A DNA stretch of 64,000 nucleotides, taken from Tupaia tana (taxonomy: Eukaryota; Chordata; Mammalia; Scandentia; Tupaiidae). Made by a program: the position numbers and the translations under genes. The notes beneath the pieces are model-generated. The model was not told where the DNA came from and made no database searches. It saw nothing but the letters and a program-made list of their open reading frames with translations. This document shows, piece after piece, positions 11,601-23,780 of this stretch. The DNA lies in the NCBI GenBank assembly GCA_026018925.1, contig JAKSZU010000134.1, positions 248,001 to 312,000 of the forward strand, written 5' to 3'. The number at the start of each line of letters is the position of its first letter. Within the stretch, counting starts at the first letter, position 1.

Positions 11601-14600
11601 TTCTACCTTTAAAAAAATCGTAAAAAGGAAATATTACCAAAAAAATATGAGGAGACAGGAGCAGAGAGAGACAGAGACCTCAGAGACACAGAGACAGAGA
11701 TAGAAGGCTAGAGGGGCTCCCTACCACACTAGCTTTGCTTGCTGGAGGCTGAATTATGAGTAGAAAATCTTCATTTCTCCTGAGCCCTGAAATATCTAGT
11801 TCCCAGTATCCATGTGGAATCTTCTCAGAGAATGGCTCAACTCTCCTGCCTGGGAGAAAGGAGCAGAAGGGCTTATTAACAAAACAAAAGATGGAGCTGA
11901 GAGCCAGAGAGAAATTCTACCTTTAAAAAAATCGTAAAAAGGAAAAATTACCAAAAAAAAAAAAATGAGGAGACAGGAGCAGAGAGAGACAGAGACCTCA
12001 GAGACACAGAGACAGAGATAGAAGGCCAGAGGTGCTCCCTACCACACTAGCTTTGCTTGCTGGAGGCTGAATTATGAGTAGAAAATCTTCATTTCTCCTG
12101 AGCCCTGAAATATCTAGTTCCCAGTATCCATGTGGAATCTTCTCAGAGAATGGCTCAACTCTCCTGTCTGGGAGAAAGGAGCAGAAGGGCTTATTAACAA
12201 AACAAAAGATGGAGCTGAGAGCCAGAGAGAAATTCTTCTTTAAAAAAACGTAAAAAGGAAAAATTACCAAAAAAAAAAATGAGGAGACAGGAGCAGATAG
12301 AGACAGAGACTTCAGAGACACAGAGACAGAGTTAGAAGGCCAGAGGGGCTTCCTACCACACTAGCTTTGCTTGCTGGAGGCTGAATTATGAGTAGAAAAT
12401 CTTCATTTCTCCTGAGCCCTGAAATATCTAGTTCCCAGTATCCATGTGGAATATTCTCAGAGAATGGCTCAACTCTACGGCCTGGGAGAAAGGAGCAGAA
12501 GGGCTTATTAACAAAACAAAAGATGGAGCTGAGAGCCAGAGAGAAATTCTACGTTTAAAAAAATCTTAAAAAGGAAAAATTACCAAAAAAAAATGAGGAG
12601 ACAGGAGCAGAGAGGGACAGAGACCTCAGAGACACAGAGACAGAGATAGAAGGCCAGAGGGGCTCCCTACCACACTAGCTTTGCTTGCTGGAGGCTGAAT
12701 TATGAGTAGAAAATCTTCATTTCTCCTCAGCCCTGAAATATCTAGTTCCCAGTATCCATGTGGAATCTTCTCAGAGAATGGCTCAACTCTACGGCCTGGG
12801 AGAAAGGAGCAGAAGGGCTTATTAACAAAACGAAAGATGGAGCTGTGAGGCAGATAGAAATTCTACCTTTAAAAAAATCGTAAAAAGGAAATATTACCAA
12901 AAAAAAAATGAGGAGACAGGAGCAGAGAGAGACAGAGACTTCAGAGACACAGAGACAGAGTTAGAAGGCCAGAGGGGTTTCCTACCACACTAGCTTTGCT
13001 TGCTGGAGGCTGAATTATGAGTAGAAAATCTTCATTTCTCCTGAGCCCTGAAATATCTAGTTCCCAGTATCCATGTGGAATATTCTCAGAGAATGGCTCA
13101 ACTCTACGGCCTGGGAGAAAGGAGCAGAAGGGCTTATTAACAAAACAAAAGATGGAGCTGAGAGCCAGAGAGAAATTCTACGTTTAAAAAAATCTTAAAA
13201 AGGAAAAATTACCAAAAAAAAATGAGGAGACAGGAGCAGAGAGAGACAGAGACCTCAGAGACACAGAGACAGAGATAGAAGGCAAGAGGGGCTCCCTACC
13301 ACACTAGCTTTGCTTGCTGGAGGCTGAATTATGAGTAGAAAATCTTCATTTCTCCTCAGCCCTGAAATATCTAGTTCCCAGTATCCATGTGGAATCTTCT
13401 CAGAGAATGGCTCAACTCTCCTGCCTGGGAGAAAGGAGCAGAAGGGCTTATTAACAAAACAAAAGATGGAGCTGAGAGCCAGAGAGAAATTCTTCTTTAA
13501 AAAAACGTAAAAAGGAAAAATTACCAAAAAAAAAATGAGGAGACAGGAGCAGAGAGAGACAGAGACTTCAGAGACACAGAGACAGAGATAGAAGGCCAGA
13601 GGGGCTTCCTAACACACTAGCTTTGCTTGCTGGAGGCTGAATTATGAGTTGAAAATCTTCATTTCTCCTGAGCCCTGAAATATCTAGTTCCCAGTATCCA
13701 TGTGGAATATTCTCAGAGAATGGCTCAACTCTACGGCCTGGGAGAAAGGAGCAGAAGGGCTTATTAACAAAACAAAAGATGGAGCTGAGAGCCAGAGAGA
13801 AATTCTACCTTAAAAAAAATCGTAAAAAGGAAAAATTACCAAAAAAAAAATGAGGAGACAGGAGCAGAGAGAGACAGAGACCTCAGAGACACAGAGACAG
13901 AGATAGAAGGCCAGAGGGGCTCCCTACCACACTAGCTTTGCTTGCTGGAGGCTGAATTATGAGTAGAAAATCTTCATTTCTCCTGAGCCCTGAAATATCT
14001 AGTTCCCAGTATCCATGTGGAATCTTCTCAGGGAATGGCTCAACTCTCATGCCTGGGAGAAAGGAGCAGAAGGGCTTATTAACAAAACAAAAGATGGAGC
14101 TGAGAGGCAGATAGAAATTCTACCTTTAAAAAAATCGTAAATAGGAAAAATTACCAAAAAAAAAATGAGGAGACAGGAGCAGAGAGAGACAGAGACCTCA
14201 GAGACACAGAGAGAGATAGAAGGCCAGAGGGGCTCCCTACCCCACTAGCTTTGCTTGCTGGAGGCTGAATTATGAGTAGAAAATCTTCATTTCTCCTGAG
14301 CCCTGAAATATCTAGTTCCCAGTATCCATGTGGAATCTTCTCAGAGAATGGCTCAACTCTCCTGCCTGGGAGAAAGGAGCAGAAGGGCTTATTAACAAAA
14401 CAAAAGATGGAGCTGAGAGCCAGAGAGAAATTCTACCTTTAAAAAAATCGTAAAAAGGAAAAATTACCAAAAAATAAAATGAGGAGACAGGAGCAGAGAG
14501 AGACAGAGACCTCAGAGACATAGAGAAAGAGATAGAAGGTCAGAGGGGCTCCCGACCACAAGACCTTTGCTTGCTGGAAGCTGAATTATGAGTAGAAAAT

Positions 14601-15704
14601 CTTCATTTCTCCTGAGCCCTGAAATATCTAGTTCCCAGTATCCATGTGGAATCTTCTCAGAGAATGGCTCAACTCTCCTGCCTGGGAGAAAGGAGCAGAA
14701 GGGCTTATTAACAAAACAAAAGATGGAGCTGAGAGCCAGAGAGAAATTCTTCTTTAAAAAAACGTAAAAAGTAAAAATTACCAAAAAAAAATGAGGAGAC
14801 AGGAGCAGAGAGAGACAGAGACTTCAGAGACACAGAGACAGAGATAGAAGGCCAGAGGGGCTTCCTACCACACTACCTTTGCTTGCTGGAGGCTGAATTA
14901 TGAGTTGAAAATCTTCATTTCTCCTGAGCCCTGAAATATCTAGTTCCCAGTATCCATGTGGAATATTCTCAGAGAATGGCTCAACTCTACGGCCTGGGAG
15001 AAAGGAGCAGAAGGGCTTATTAACAAAACAAAAGATGGAGTTGAGAGCCAGAGAGAAATTCTACCTTTAAAAAAATCGTAAAAAGGAAAAATTACCAAAA
15101 AAAAAATGAGGAGACAGGAGCAGAGAGAGACAGAGACCTCAGAGACACAGAGACAGAGATAGAAGGCCAGAGTGGCTCCCTACCACACTAGCTTTGCTTG
15201 CTGGAGGCTGAATTATGAGTAGAAAATCTTCATTTCTCCTGAGCCCTGAAATATCTAGTTCCCAGTATCCATGTGGAATCTTCTCAGAGAATGGCTCAAC
15301 TCTCATGCCTGGGAGAAAGGAGCAGAAGGGCTTATTAACAAAACAAAAGATGGAGCTGTGAGGCAGATAGAAATTCTACCTTTAAAAAAATCGTAAAAAG
15401 GAAAAATTACCAAAAAAAAATGAGGAGACAGGAGAAGAGAGAGACAGAGACCTCACAGACACAGAGAGAGATAGAAGGACAGAGGGGCTCCCTACCACAC
15501 TAGCTTTGCTTGCTGGAGGCTGAATTATGAGTAGAAAATCTTCATTTCTCCTCAGCCCTGAAATATCTAGTTCCCAGTATCCATGTGGAATCTTCTCAGA
15601 GAATGGCTCAACTCTCCTGCCTGGGAGAAAGGAGCAGAAGTGCTTATTAACAAAACAAAAGATGGAGCTGAGAGCCAGAGAGAAATTCTTCTTTAAAAAA
15701 CGTA

Positions 15705-17578
15705 AAAAGGAAAAATTACCAAAAAAAAATGAGGAGACAGGAGCAGAGAGAGACAGAGACTTCAGAGACACAGAGACAGAGATAGAAGGCCAGAGGGGCT
15801 TCCTACCACACTAGCTTTGCTTGCTGGAGGCTGAATTATGAGTTGAAAATCTTCATTTCTCCTGAGCCCTGAAATATCTAGTTCCCAGTATCCATGTGGA
15901 ATATTCTCAGAGAATGGCTCAACTCTACGGCCTGGGAGAAAGGAGCAGAAGGGCTTATTAACAAAACAAAAGATGGAGCTGAGAGCCAGAGAGAAATTCT
16001 ACCTTTAAAAATATCGTAAAAAGGAAAAATTACCAAAAAAAAAAATGAGGAGACAGGAGCAGAGAGAGACAGAGACCTCAGAGACACAGAGACAGAGATA
16101 GAAGGCCAGAGGGGCTCCCTACCACACTAGCTTTGCTTGCTGGAGGCTGAATTATGAGTAGAAAATCTTCATTTCTCCTCAGCCCTGAAATATCTAGTTC
16201 CCAGTATCCATGTGGAATCTTCTCAGAGAATGGCTCAACTCTCCTGCCTGGGAGAAAGGAGCAGAAGGGCTTATTAACAAAACAAAAGATGGAGCTGAGG
16301 GCCAGAGAGAAATTCTACCTTTAAAAAAATCGTAAAAAGGAAAAATTACCAAAAAAAAATGAGGAGACAGGAGCAGAGAGAGACAGAGACCTCAGAGACA
16401 CAGAGACAGAGATAGAAGGCTAGAGGGGCTCCCTATCACACTAGCTTTGCTTGCCGGAGGCTGAATTATGAGTAGAAAATCTTCATTTGTCCTGAGCCCT
16501 GAAATATCTAGTTCCCAGTATCCATGTGGAATCTTCTCAGAGAATGGCTCAACTCTCCTGCCTGGGAGAAAGGAGCAGAAGGGCTTAATAACAAAACAAA
16601 AGATGGAGCTGAGAGCCAGAGAGAAATTCTACCTTTAAAAAAATCGTAAAAAGGAAAAATTACCAAAAAAAAAATGAGGAGACAGGAGCAGAGAGAGACA
16701 GAGACCTCAGAGACACAGAGACAGAGATAGAAGGCCAGAGGGGCTCCCTACCACACTAGTTTTGCTTGCTGGAGGCTGAATTATGAGTAGAAAATCTTCA
16801 TTTCTCCTGAGCCCTGAAATATCTAGTTCCCAGTATCCATGTGGAATCTTCTCAGAGAATGGCTCAACTCTCCTGCCTGGAAGAAAGGAGCAGAAGGGCT
16901 TATTAACAAAACAAAAGATGGAGCTGAGAGCCAGAGACAAATTCTACCTTTAAAAAAATCGTAAAAAGGAAAAATTAACAAAAAATAAAATGAGGAGACA
17001 GGAGCAGAGAGAGACAGAGACCTCAGAGACATAGAGACAGAGATAGAAGGCCAGAGGGGCTCCCGACCACAAGACCTTTGCTTGCTGGAAGCTGAATTAT
17101 GAGTAGAAAATCTTCATTTCTCCTGAGCCCTGAAATATCTAGTTCCCAGTATCCATGTGGAATCTTCTCAGAGAATGGCTCAACTCTCCTGCCTGGGAGA
17201 AAGGAGCAGAAGGGCTTATTAACAAAACAAAAGATGGAGCTGAGAGCCAGAGAGAAATACTTCTTTAAAAAAACGTAAAAAGGAAAATTTACCAAAAAAA
17301 AAAGGGGAGACAGGAGCAGAGAGAGAAAGAGACTTCAGAGACACAGAGACAGAGATGGAAGGCCAGAGGGGCTTCCTACCACACTAGCTTTGCTTGCTGG
17401 AGGCTGAATTATGAGTAGAAAATCTTCATTTCTCCTGAGCCCTGAAATATCTAGTTCCCAGTATCCATGTGGAATATTCTCAGAGAATGGCTCAACTCTA
17501 CGGCCTGGGAGAAAGGAGCAGAAGGGCTTATTAACAAAACAAAAGATGGAGCTGAGAGCCAGAGAGAAATTCTACCTT
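15705..17578 (+). repeat. Seven-monomer higher-order duplication, left copy (offset ~2,201)
   Basis: Nearly identical to 17906-19779 over about 1.87 kb. Shared private variants, in order: GAGTTGAAAATC, AAATATCGTAAAAAGG, GGAGCTGAGGGCC, CTTGCCGGAGGC, TTCATTTGTCCTGAG, GGGCTTAATAAC, CACACTAGTTTTGC, CCTGGAAGAAAGG, GGAAAATTTACC and AAAAGGGGAGACAGG. I noticed one clear substitution (GAGAAATACTTCTTT here, GAGAAATTCTTCTTT there) and one indel. Such high identity suggests a very recent event, or an assembly duplication. Confidence 0.88.
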
Positions 17579-17905
17579 AAAAAAAATCGTAAAAAGGAAA
17601 AATTACCAAAAAAAAAATGAGGAGACAGGAGCAGAGAGAGACAGAGACCTCAGAGACACAGAGACAGAGATAGAAGGCCAGAGGGGCTCCCTACCACACT
17701 AGCTTTGCTTGCTGGAGGCTGAATTATGAGTAGAAAATCTTCATTTCTCCTGAGCCCTGAAATATCTAGTTCCCAGTATCCATGTGGAATCTTCTCAGAG
17801 AATGGCTCAACTCTCCTGCCTGGGAGAAAGGAGCAGAAGGGCTTATTAACAAAACAAAAGATGGAGCTGAGGGCCAGAGAGAAATTCTACCTTTAAAAAA
17901 ATCGT

Positions 17906-19779
17906 AAAAAGGAAAAATTACCAAAAAAAAATGAGGAGACAGGAGCAGAGAGAGACAGAGACTTCAGAGACACAGAGACAGAGATAGAAGGCCAGAGGGG
18001 CTTCCTACCACACTAGCTTTGCTTGCTGGAGGCTGAATTATGAGTTGAAAATCTTCATTTCTCCTGAGCCCTGAAATATCTAGTTCCCAGTATCCATGTG
18101 GAATATTCTCAGAGAATGGCTCAACTCTACGGCCTGGGAGAAAGGAGCAGAAGGGCTTATTAACAAAACAAAAGATGGAGCTGAGAGCCAGAGAGAAATT
18201 CTACCTTTAAAAATATCGTAAAAAGGAAAAATTACCAAAAAAAAAATGAGGAGACAGGAGCAGAGAGAGACAGAGACCTCAGAGACACAGAGACAGAGAT
18301 AGAAGGCCAGAGGGGCTCCCTACCACACTAGCTTTGCTTGCTGGAGGCTGAATTATGAGTAGAAAATCTTCATTTCTCCTCAGCCCTGAAATATCTAGTT
18401 CCCAGTATCCATGTGGAATCTTCTCAGAGAATGGCTCAACTCTCCTGCCTGGGAGAAAGGAGCAGAAGGGCTTATTAACAAAACAAAAGATGGAGCTGAG
18501 GGCCAGAGAGAAATTCTACCTTTAAAAAAATCGTAAAAAGGAAAAATTACCAAAAAAAAATGAGGAGACAGGAGCAGAGAGAGACAGAGACCTCAGAGAC
18601 ACAGAGACAGAGATAGAAGGCTAGAGGGGCTCCCTATCACACTAGCTTTGCTTGCCGGAGGCTGAATTATGAGTAGAAAATCTTCATTTGTCCTGAGCCC
18701 TGAAATATCTAGTTCCCAGTATCCATGTGGAATCTTCTCAGAGAATGGCTCAACTCTCCTGCCTGGGAGAAAGGAGCAGAAGGGCTTAATAACAAAACAA
18801 AAGATGGAGCTGAGAGCCAGAGAGAAATTCTACCTTTAAAAAAATCGTAAAAAGGAAAAATTACCAAAAAAAAAATGAGGAGACAGGAGCAGAGAGAGAC
18901 AGAGACCTCAGAGACACAGAGACAGAGATAGAAGGCCAGAGGGGCTCCCTACCACACTAGTTTTGCTTGCTGGAGGCTGAATTATGAGTAGAAAATCTTC
19001 ATTTCTCCTGAGCCCTGAAATATCTAGTTCCCAGTATCCATGTGGAATCTTCTCAGAGAATGGCTCAACTCTCCTGCCTGGAAGAAAGGAGCAGAAGGGC
19101 TTATTAACAAAACAAAAGATGGAGCTGAGAGCCAGAGACAAATTCTACCTTTAAAAAAATCGTAAAAAGGAAAAATTAACAAAAAATAAAATGAGGAGAC
19201 AGGAGCAGAGAGAGACAGAGACCTCAGAGACATAGAGACAGAGATAGAAGGCCAGAGGGGCTCCCGACCACAAGACCTTTGCTTGCTGGAAGCTGAATTA
19301 TGAGTAGAAAATCTTCATTTCTCCTGAGCCCTGAAATATCTAGTTCCCAGTATCCATGTGGAATCTTCTCAGAGAATGGCTCAACTCTCCTGCCTGGGAG
19401 AAAGGAGCAGAAGGGCTTATTAACAAAACAAAAGATGGAGCTGAGAGCCAGAGAGAAATTCTTCTTTAAAAAAACGTAAAAAGGAAAATTTACCAAAAAA
19501 AAAAGGGGAGACAGGAGCAGAGAGAGAAAGAGACTTCAGAGACACAGAGACAGAGATGGAAGGCCAGAGGGGCTTCCTACCACACTAGCTTTGCTTGCTG
19601 GAGGCTGAATTATGAGTAGAAAATCTTCATTTCTCCTGAGCCCTGAAATATCTAGTTCCCAGTATCCATGTGGAATATTCTCAGAGAATGGCTCAACTCT
19701 ACGGCCTGGGAGAAAGGAGCAGAAGGGCTTATTAACAAAACAAAAGATGGAGCTGAGAGCCAGAGAGAAATTCTACCTT
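17906..19779 (+). repeat. Seven-monomer higher-order duplication, right copy
   Basis: The partner of 15705-17578. The match begins just after the CGTAAAAAGG motif and ends in the A-tract zone, where this copy reads ATCTTAAAAAGG and the left reads ATCGTAAAAAGG. Both breakpoints lie in the A-rich part of the monomer. Confidence 0.88.
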
Positions 19780-20020
19780 TAAAAAAATCTTAAAAAGGAA
19801 AAATTACCAAAAAAAAAATGAGGAGACAGGAGCAGAGAGAGACAGAGACCTCAGAGACACAGAGACAGAGATAGAAGGCCAGAGGGGCTCCCTACCACAC
19901 TAGCTTTGCTTGCTGGAGGCTGAATTATGAGTAGAAAATCTTCATTTCTCCTCAGCCCTGAAATATCTAGTTCCCAGTATCCATGTGGAATCTTCTCAGA
20001 GAATGGCTCAACTCTCCTGC

Positions 20021-20270
20021 CACACTAGCTTTGCTTGCTGGAGGCTGAATTATGAGTAGAAAATCTTCATTTCTCCTGAGCCCTGAAATATCTAGTTCCC
20101 AGTATCCATGTGGAATCTTCTCAGAGATTGGATCAACTCTCCTGCCACACTAGCTTTGCTTGCTGGAGGCTGAATTATGAGTAGAAAATCTTCATTTCTC
20201 CTGAGCCCTGAAATATCTAGTTCCCAGTATCCGTGTGGAATCTTCTCAGAGAATGGCTCAACACTCCTGC
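20021..20270 (+). repeat. Two truncated 125-bp satellite units at the domain A/B boundary
   Basis: Here the phase breaks. CTCTCCTGCC is joined directly to ACACTAGCTTTGC at 20021, and again at 20146, giving a unit of 125 bp instead of about 315 bp. Each junction removes about 190 bp: the end of the mixed zone, the A-tract zone and the purine zone. The fusion point lies where CTGCC (normally followed by TGGGAG) resembles CTACC (normally followed by ACACTAGC), so a short-homology deletion is plausible. The first unit differs in AGAGATTGGATCAAC. Because both junctions are identical, the simplest order is one deletion followed by tandem duplication. The full-length pattern resumes with CTGCCTGGGAGAAAGG near 20267. 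Confidence 0.9.
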
Positions 20271-23200
20271 CTGGGAGAAAGGAGAAGAAGGGCTTATTAA
20301 CAAAACAAAAGATGGAGCTGAGAGCCAGAGAGAAATTCTACCTTTAAAAAAATCGTAAAAAGGAAAAATTACCAAAAAAAAAATGAGGAGACAGGAGCAG
20401 AGAGAGACAGAGACCTCAGAGACACAGAGACAGAGATAGAAGGCCAGAGGGGCTCCCTACAACACTAGCTTTGCTTGCTGGAGGTTGAATTATGAGTAGA
20501 AAATCTTCATTTCTCCTGAGCCCTGAAATATCTAGTTCCCAGTATCCATGTGGAATCTTCTCAGAGAATGTCTCAACTCTCCTGCCTGGGAGAAAGTAGC
20601 AGAAGGGCTTATTAACAAAACAAAAGATGGAGCTGAGAGCCAGAGACAAATTCTACCTTTAAAAAAATCGTAAAAAGGAAAAATTACCAAAAAATATAAT
20701 GAGGAGACAGGAGCAGAGAGAGACAGAGACCTCAGAGACACAGAGACAGAGATAGAAGGCCAGAGGTGCTCCCTACCACACTAGCTTTGCTTGCTGGAGG
20801 CTGAATTATGAGTAGAAAATCTTCATTTCTCCTCAGCCCTGAAATATCTAGTTCCCAGTATCCATGTGGAATCTTCTCAGAGAATGCCTCAACTCTCCTG
20901 CCTGGGAGAAAGGAGCAGAAGGGCTTATTAAGAAAACAAAAGATGGAGCTGAGAGCCAGAGAGAAATTCTACCTTTAAAAAAATCATAAAAATGAAAAAT
21001 TACCAAAAAAAAAAGTGAGGAGTTAGGAGCAGAGAGAGACAGAGACCTCAGAGACACAGAGACAGAGATAGAAGGCCAGAGGGGCTCCCTACCACACTAG
21101 CTTTGCTTGCTGGAGGCTGAATTATGAGTAGAAAATCTTCATTTCTCCTGAGCCCTGAAATATCTAGTTCCCAGTATCCATGTGGAAACTTCTCAGAGAA
21201 TGGCTCAACTCTCCTGCCTGGGAGAAAGGAGAAGAAGGGCTTATTAACAAAACAAAAGATGGAGCTGAGAGCCAGAGAGAAATTCTACCTTTAAAAAAAT
21301 CGTGAAAAGGAAAAATTACCAAAAAAAAAACAATGAAGACACAGGAGCAGAGAGAGACAGAGAGCTCAGAGACACAGAGACAGAGATAGAAGGCCAGAGG
21401 GGCTCCCAACCCCACTAGCTTTGCATGCTGGAGGATGAATTATGAGTAGAAAATCTTCATTTCTCCTTTGCCCTGAAATAACTAGTTCCGAGTATCCATG
21501 TGGAATCTTCTCAGAGAATGGCTCAACTCTCCTGCCTGGGAGAAAGGAGCAGAAGGGCTTATTAACAAAACAAAAGATGGAGCTGAGAGCCAGAGAGAAA
21601 TTCTACCTTTAAAAAAATCGTAAAAATTAAAAATTACCAAAAAAAAATTAGGAGACAGGAGCAGAGAGAGACAGAGACCTCAGAGACACAGAGACAGAGA
21701 TGAAGGCCAGAGGGCCTCCCTACCACACTAGCTTTGCTTGCTGTAGGCTGAATTATGAGTAGAAAATCTTCATTTCTCCTGAGCCCTGAAATATCTAGTT
21801 CCCAGTATCCATGTGGAATCTTCTCAGAGAATGGCTCAACTCTCCTGCCTGGGAGAAAGGAGCAGAAGGGCTTATTAACAAAACAAAAGATGGAGCTGAG
21901 AGCCAGAGAGAAATTCTACCTTTAAAAAAATCTTAAAAAGGAAAAATTACCAAAAAAAAAATGAGGAGACAGGAGCAGAGAGAGACAGGGACCTTAGAGA
22001 CACAGAGACAGAGATAGAAGGCCAGAGGGGCTCCCTACCACACTAGCTTTGCTTGCTGGAGGCTGAATTAAGAGTAGAAAATCTTCATTTCTCCTGAGCC
22101 CTGAAATATCTACTTCCCAGTATGCATGTGGAATCTTCTCAGAGAATGGCTCAATTCTCCTGCCTGGGAGAAAGGAGCAGAAGGGCTTAGTAACAAAACA
22201 AAAGATGGAGCTGAGAGCCAGAGAGAAATTCTTCCTTTAAAAAAATCGTAAAAAGGAAAAATTACCAAAAAAAATGAGGAGACAGGAGCAGAGAGAGACA
22301 GAGACCTCAGAGACACAGAGACAGAGATAGAAGGCCAGAGGGGCTCCCTACCACACTAGCTTTGCTTGCTGGAGGCAGAATTATGAGTAGAAAATCTTCA
22401 TTTCTCCTGAGCCCTGAAATATCTATTTCCCAGTATCCATGTGGAATCTTCTCAGAGAATGGCTCAACTCTCCTGCCTGGGAGGAAGGAACAGAAGGGCT
22501 TATTATCAAAACAAAAGATGGAGCTGAGAGCCAGAGCGAAATTCTACCTTCAAAAAAATCATAAAAAGGAAAAATTACCAAAATAAAAAATGAGGAGACA
22601 GGAGCAGAGAGAGACAGAGACCTCAGAGACACAGAGACAGAGATAGAATGCCAGAGGGGCTCCCAACCACACTAGCTTTGCCTGCTGGAGGCTGAATTAT
22701 GAGTAGAAAATCTTCCTTTCTCCTGAGCCCTGAAATATCTAGTTCCCAGTATCCATGTGGAAACTTCTCAGAGAATGGCTCAACTCCCCTGCCTGGGAGG
22801 AAGGAGCAGAAGGGCTTATTAACAAAACAAAAGATGGAGCTGAGAGCCAGAGAGAAATTCTACTTTTAAAAAAATCATAAAAAGGAAAAATTACCAAAAA
22901 AAAACAGAGGAGACAGGAGCAGAGAGAGACAGAGACCTCAGAGACACAGAGACAGAGATAGAAGGCCAGAGGGGTTCCCTATAACACTAGCTTTGCTTGC
23001 TGGAGGCTCAATTATGAGTAGAAAATCTTCATTTCTCCTGAGCCCTGAAATATCTAGTTCCCAGTATCCATGTGGAATCTTCTCAGAGAATGGCTCAACT
23101 CTCCTGCCTGGGAGAAAGGGGCAGAAGGGCTTATTAACAAAACAAAAGATGGAGCTGAGAGCCAGAGAGAAATTCTACCTTTAAAAAAATCGTAAAAAGG

Positions 23201-23515
23201 AAAAATTACCAAAAAAAAAAATGAGGAGACAGGAGCAGAGAGAGACAGAGACCTCAGAGACACTGAGAGAGAAATAGAAGGTCAGAGTGGCTCCCTACCA
23301 CACTAGCTTTGCTTGCTGGAGGCTGAATTATGAGTAGAAAATCTTCATTTCTCCTGAGCCCTGAAATATCTAGTTCCCAGTATCCATGTGGAATCTTCTC
23401 AGAGAATGGCTCAACTCTCCTGCCTGGGAGAAAGGAGCAGAAGGGCTTATTAACAAAACAAAAGATGGAGCTGAGAGCCAGAGAGAAATTCTACCTTTAA
23501 AAAAATCGTAAATAT

Positions 23516-23780
23516 GGGAACCAGCAGATAGCGTAATGGCTATGTCGCTGGACTCCCACGTAGTCGACCGCGGTTCGCGTCTCGGACCCGGTGGCTTACA
23601 ACTCACGCCGGGCGCGTGTGCGTGCTTGCCCAGGATCCCGAGAGGAGAATGGAGGAGAAGGGATTGCGGCGTGACCATCCCCCCTGGGGGGTGATTTCTC
23701 GCTTTCTATCTCTCTGTCTCTCTCTGTCTGTCTGGCGAGCGCACGCGCCCTATAGCGAAAAACCTCTCAAAAAAAAAAAA
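23516..23780 (+). mobile_element. tRNA-derived SINE, copy 1
   Basis: A 253-bp body (23516-23768) plus a poly-A tail that merges with the right target duplication. The 5' part is tRNA-like, with an A box TAGCGTAATGG (23529-23539) and a B box GGTTCGCGTCT (23572-23582). A GC- and CpG-rich middle follows, containing CATCCCCCCTGGGGGGTGAT, and then a CT-rich stretch (TATCTCTCTGTCTCTC) and CCTCTC before the A tail. The target duplication is AAAAAAATCGTAAAAA, left at 23499-23514 with one mismatch (T at 23513) and right at 23774-23789. It begins at a T/AAAA junction, as L1 endonuclease targets do. No protein is encoded, so the element would be non-autonomous. Compared with copy 4 it has two substitutions. 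The family layout recalls mammalian tRNA-SINEs such as lagomorph C repeats, but I cannot assign a name. Confidence 0.9.
23529..23582 (+). promoter_or_regulatory. Internal Pol III A and B boxes, SINE copy 1
   Basis: The A box at 23529-23539 reads TAGCGTAATGG and fits TRGYnnAnnnG. The B box at 23572-23582 reads GGTTCGCGTCT, against the consensus GGTTCGANTCC, so two of the fixed positions differ. The spacing is tRNA-like. Whether it is active cannot be told from sequence. Confidence 0.6.

Larger units (their letters stand above)
1..20020 (+). repeat. 315-bp satellite array, domain A
   Basis: Head-to-tail tandem monomers of about 315 bp, visible from the constant spacing of the motif CCAGTATCCATG (for example ATG at 161, 478, 793, 1108, 1421, 1738, 2051). 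All copies point the same way. This domain is told apart by three monomer variants that I did not see beyond about 20 kb: CTTCTTTAAAAA in place of CTACCTTTAAAA, CTCTACGGCCTGGG in place of CTCTCCTGCCTGGG, and CTCCCGACCACAAGACC in place of CTCCCTACCACACTAGC. The sequence is non-coding as far as I can see: every open frame is short and recurs with the monomer. I do not recognise the satellite by name. A centromeric or other constitutive heterochromatic location is inference from array size and homogeneity only. Confidence 0.97.

Noticed and set aside
22231..22250. Possible domain A marker (CTTC...TTTAAA) inside domain B
   Set aside because: It reads ATTCTTCCTTTAAAAAAATCG, a single A to T change from the ordinary ATTCTACCTTT, not the shortened CTTCTTTAAAAA form of domain A.
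23570..23595. CENP-B-box-like motif in the SINE (GTTCGCGTCTCGGACCCGG) or in the monomer
   Set aside because: Compared with TTCGnnnnAnnCGGG, the required A and the CGGG block are wrong, and the monomer has no TTCG in the right setting. No centromere protein site can be claimed.
23516..23600. A functional tRNA gene
   Set aside because: The A and B boxes are present but the rest continues into the SINE body and CT-rich tail, with target duplications around the whole element. I could not fold a proper acceptor stem from the ends by eye.
23370..23678. 102-codon minus-strand frame running from the SINE into the satellite (also 30243-30551, 42544-42852, 50367-50675)
   Set aside because: It is a chance frame through a non-coding SINE and the adjoining monomer. 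It appears four times only because the SINE was amplified.
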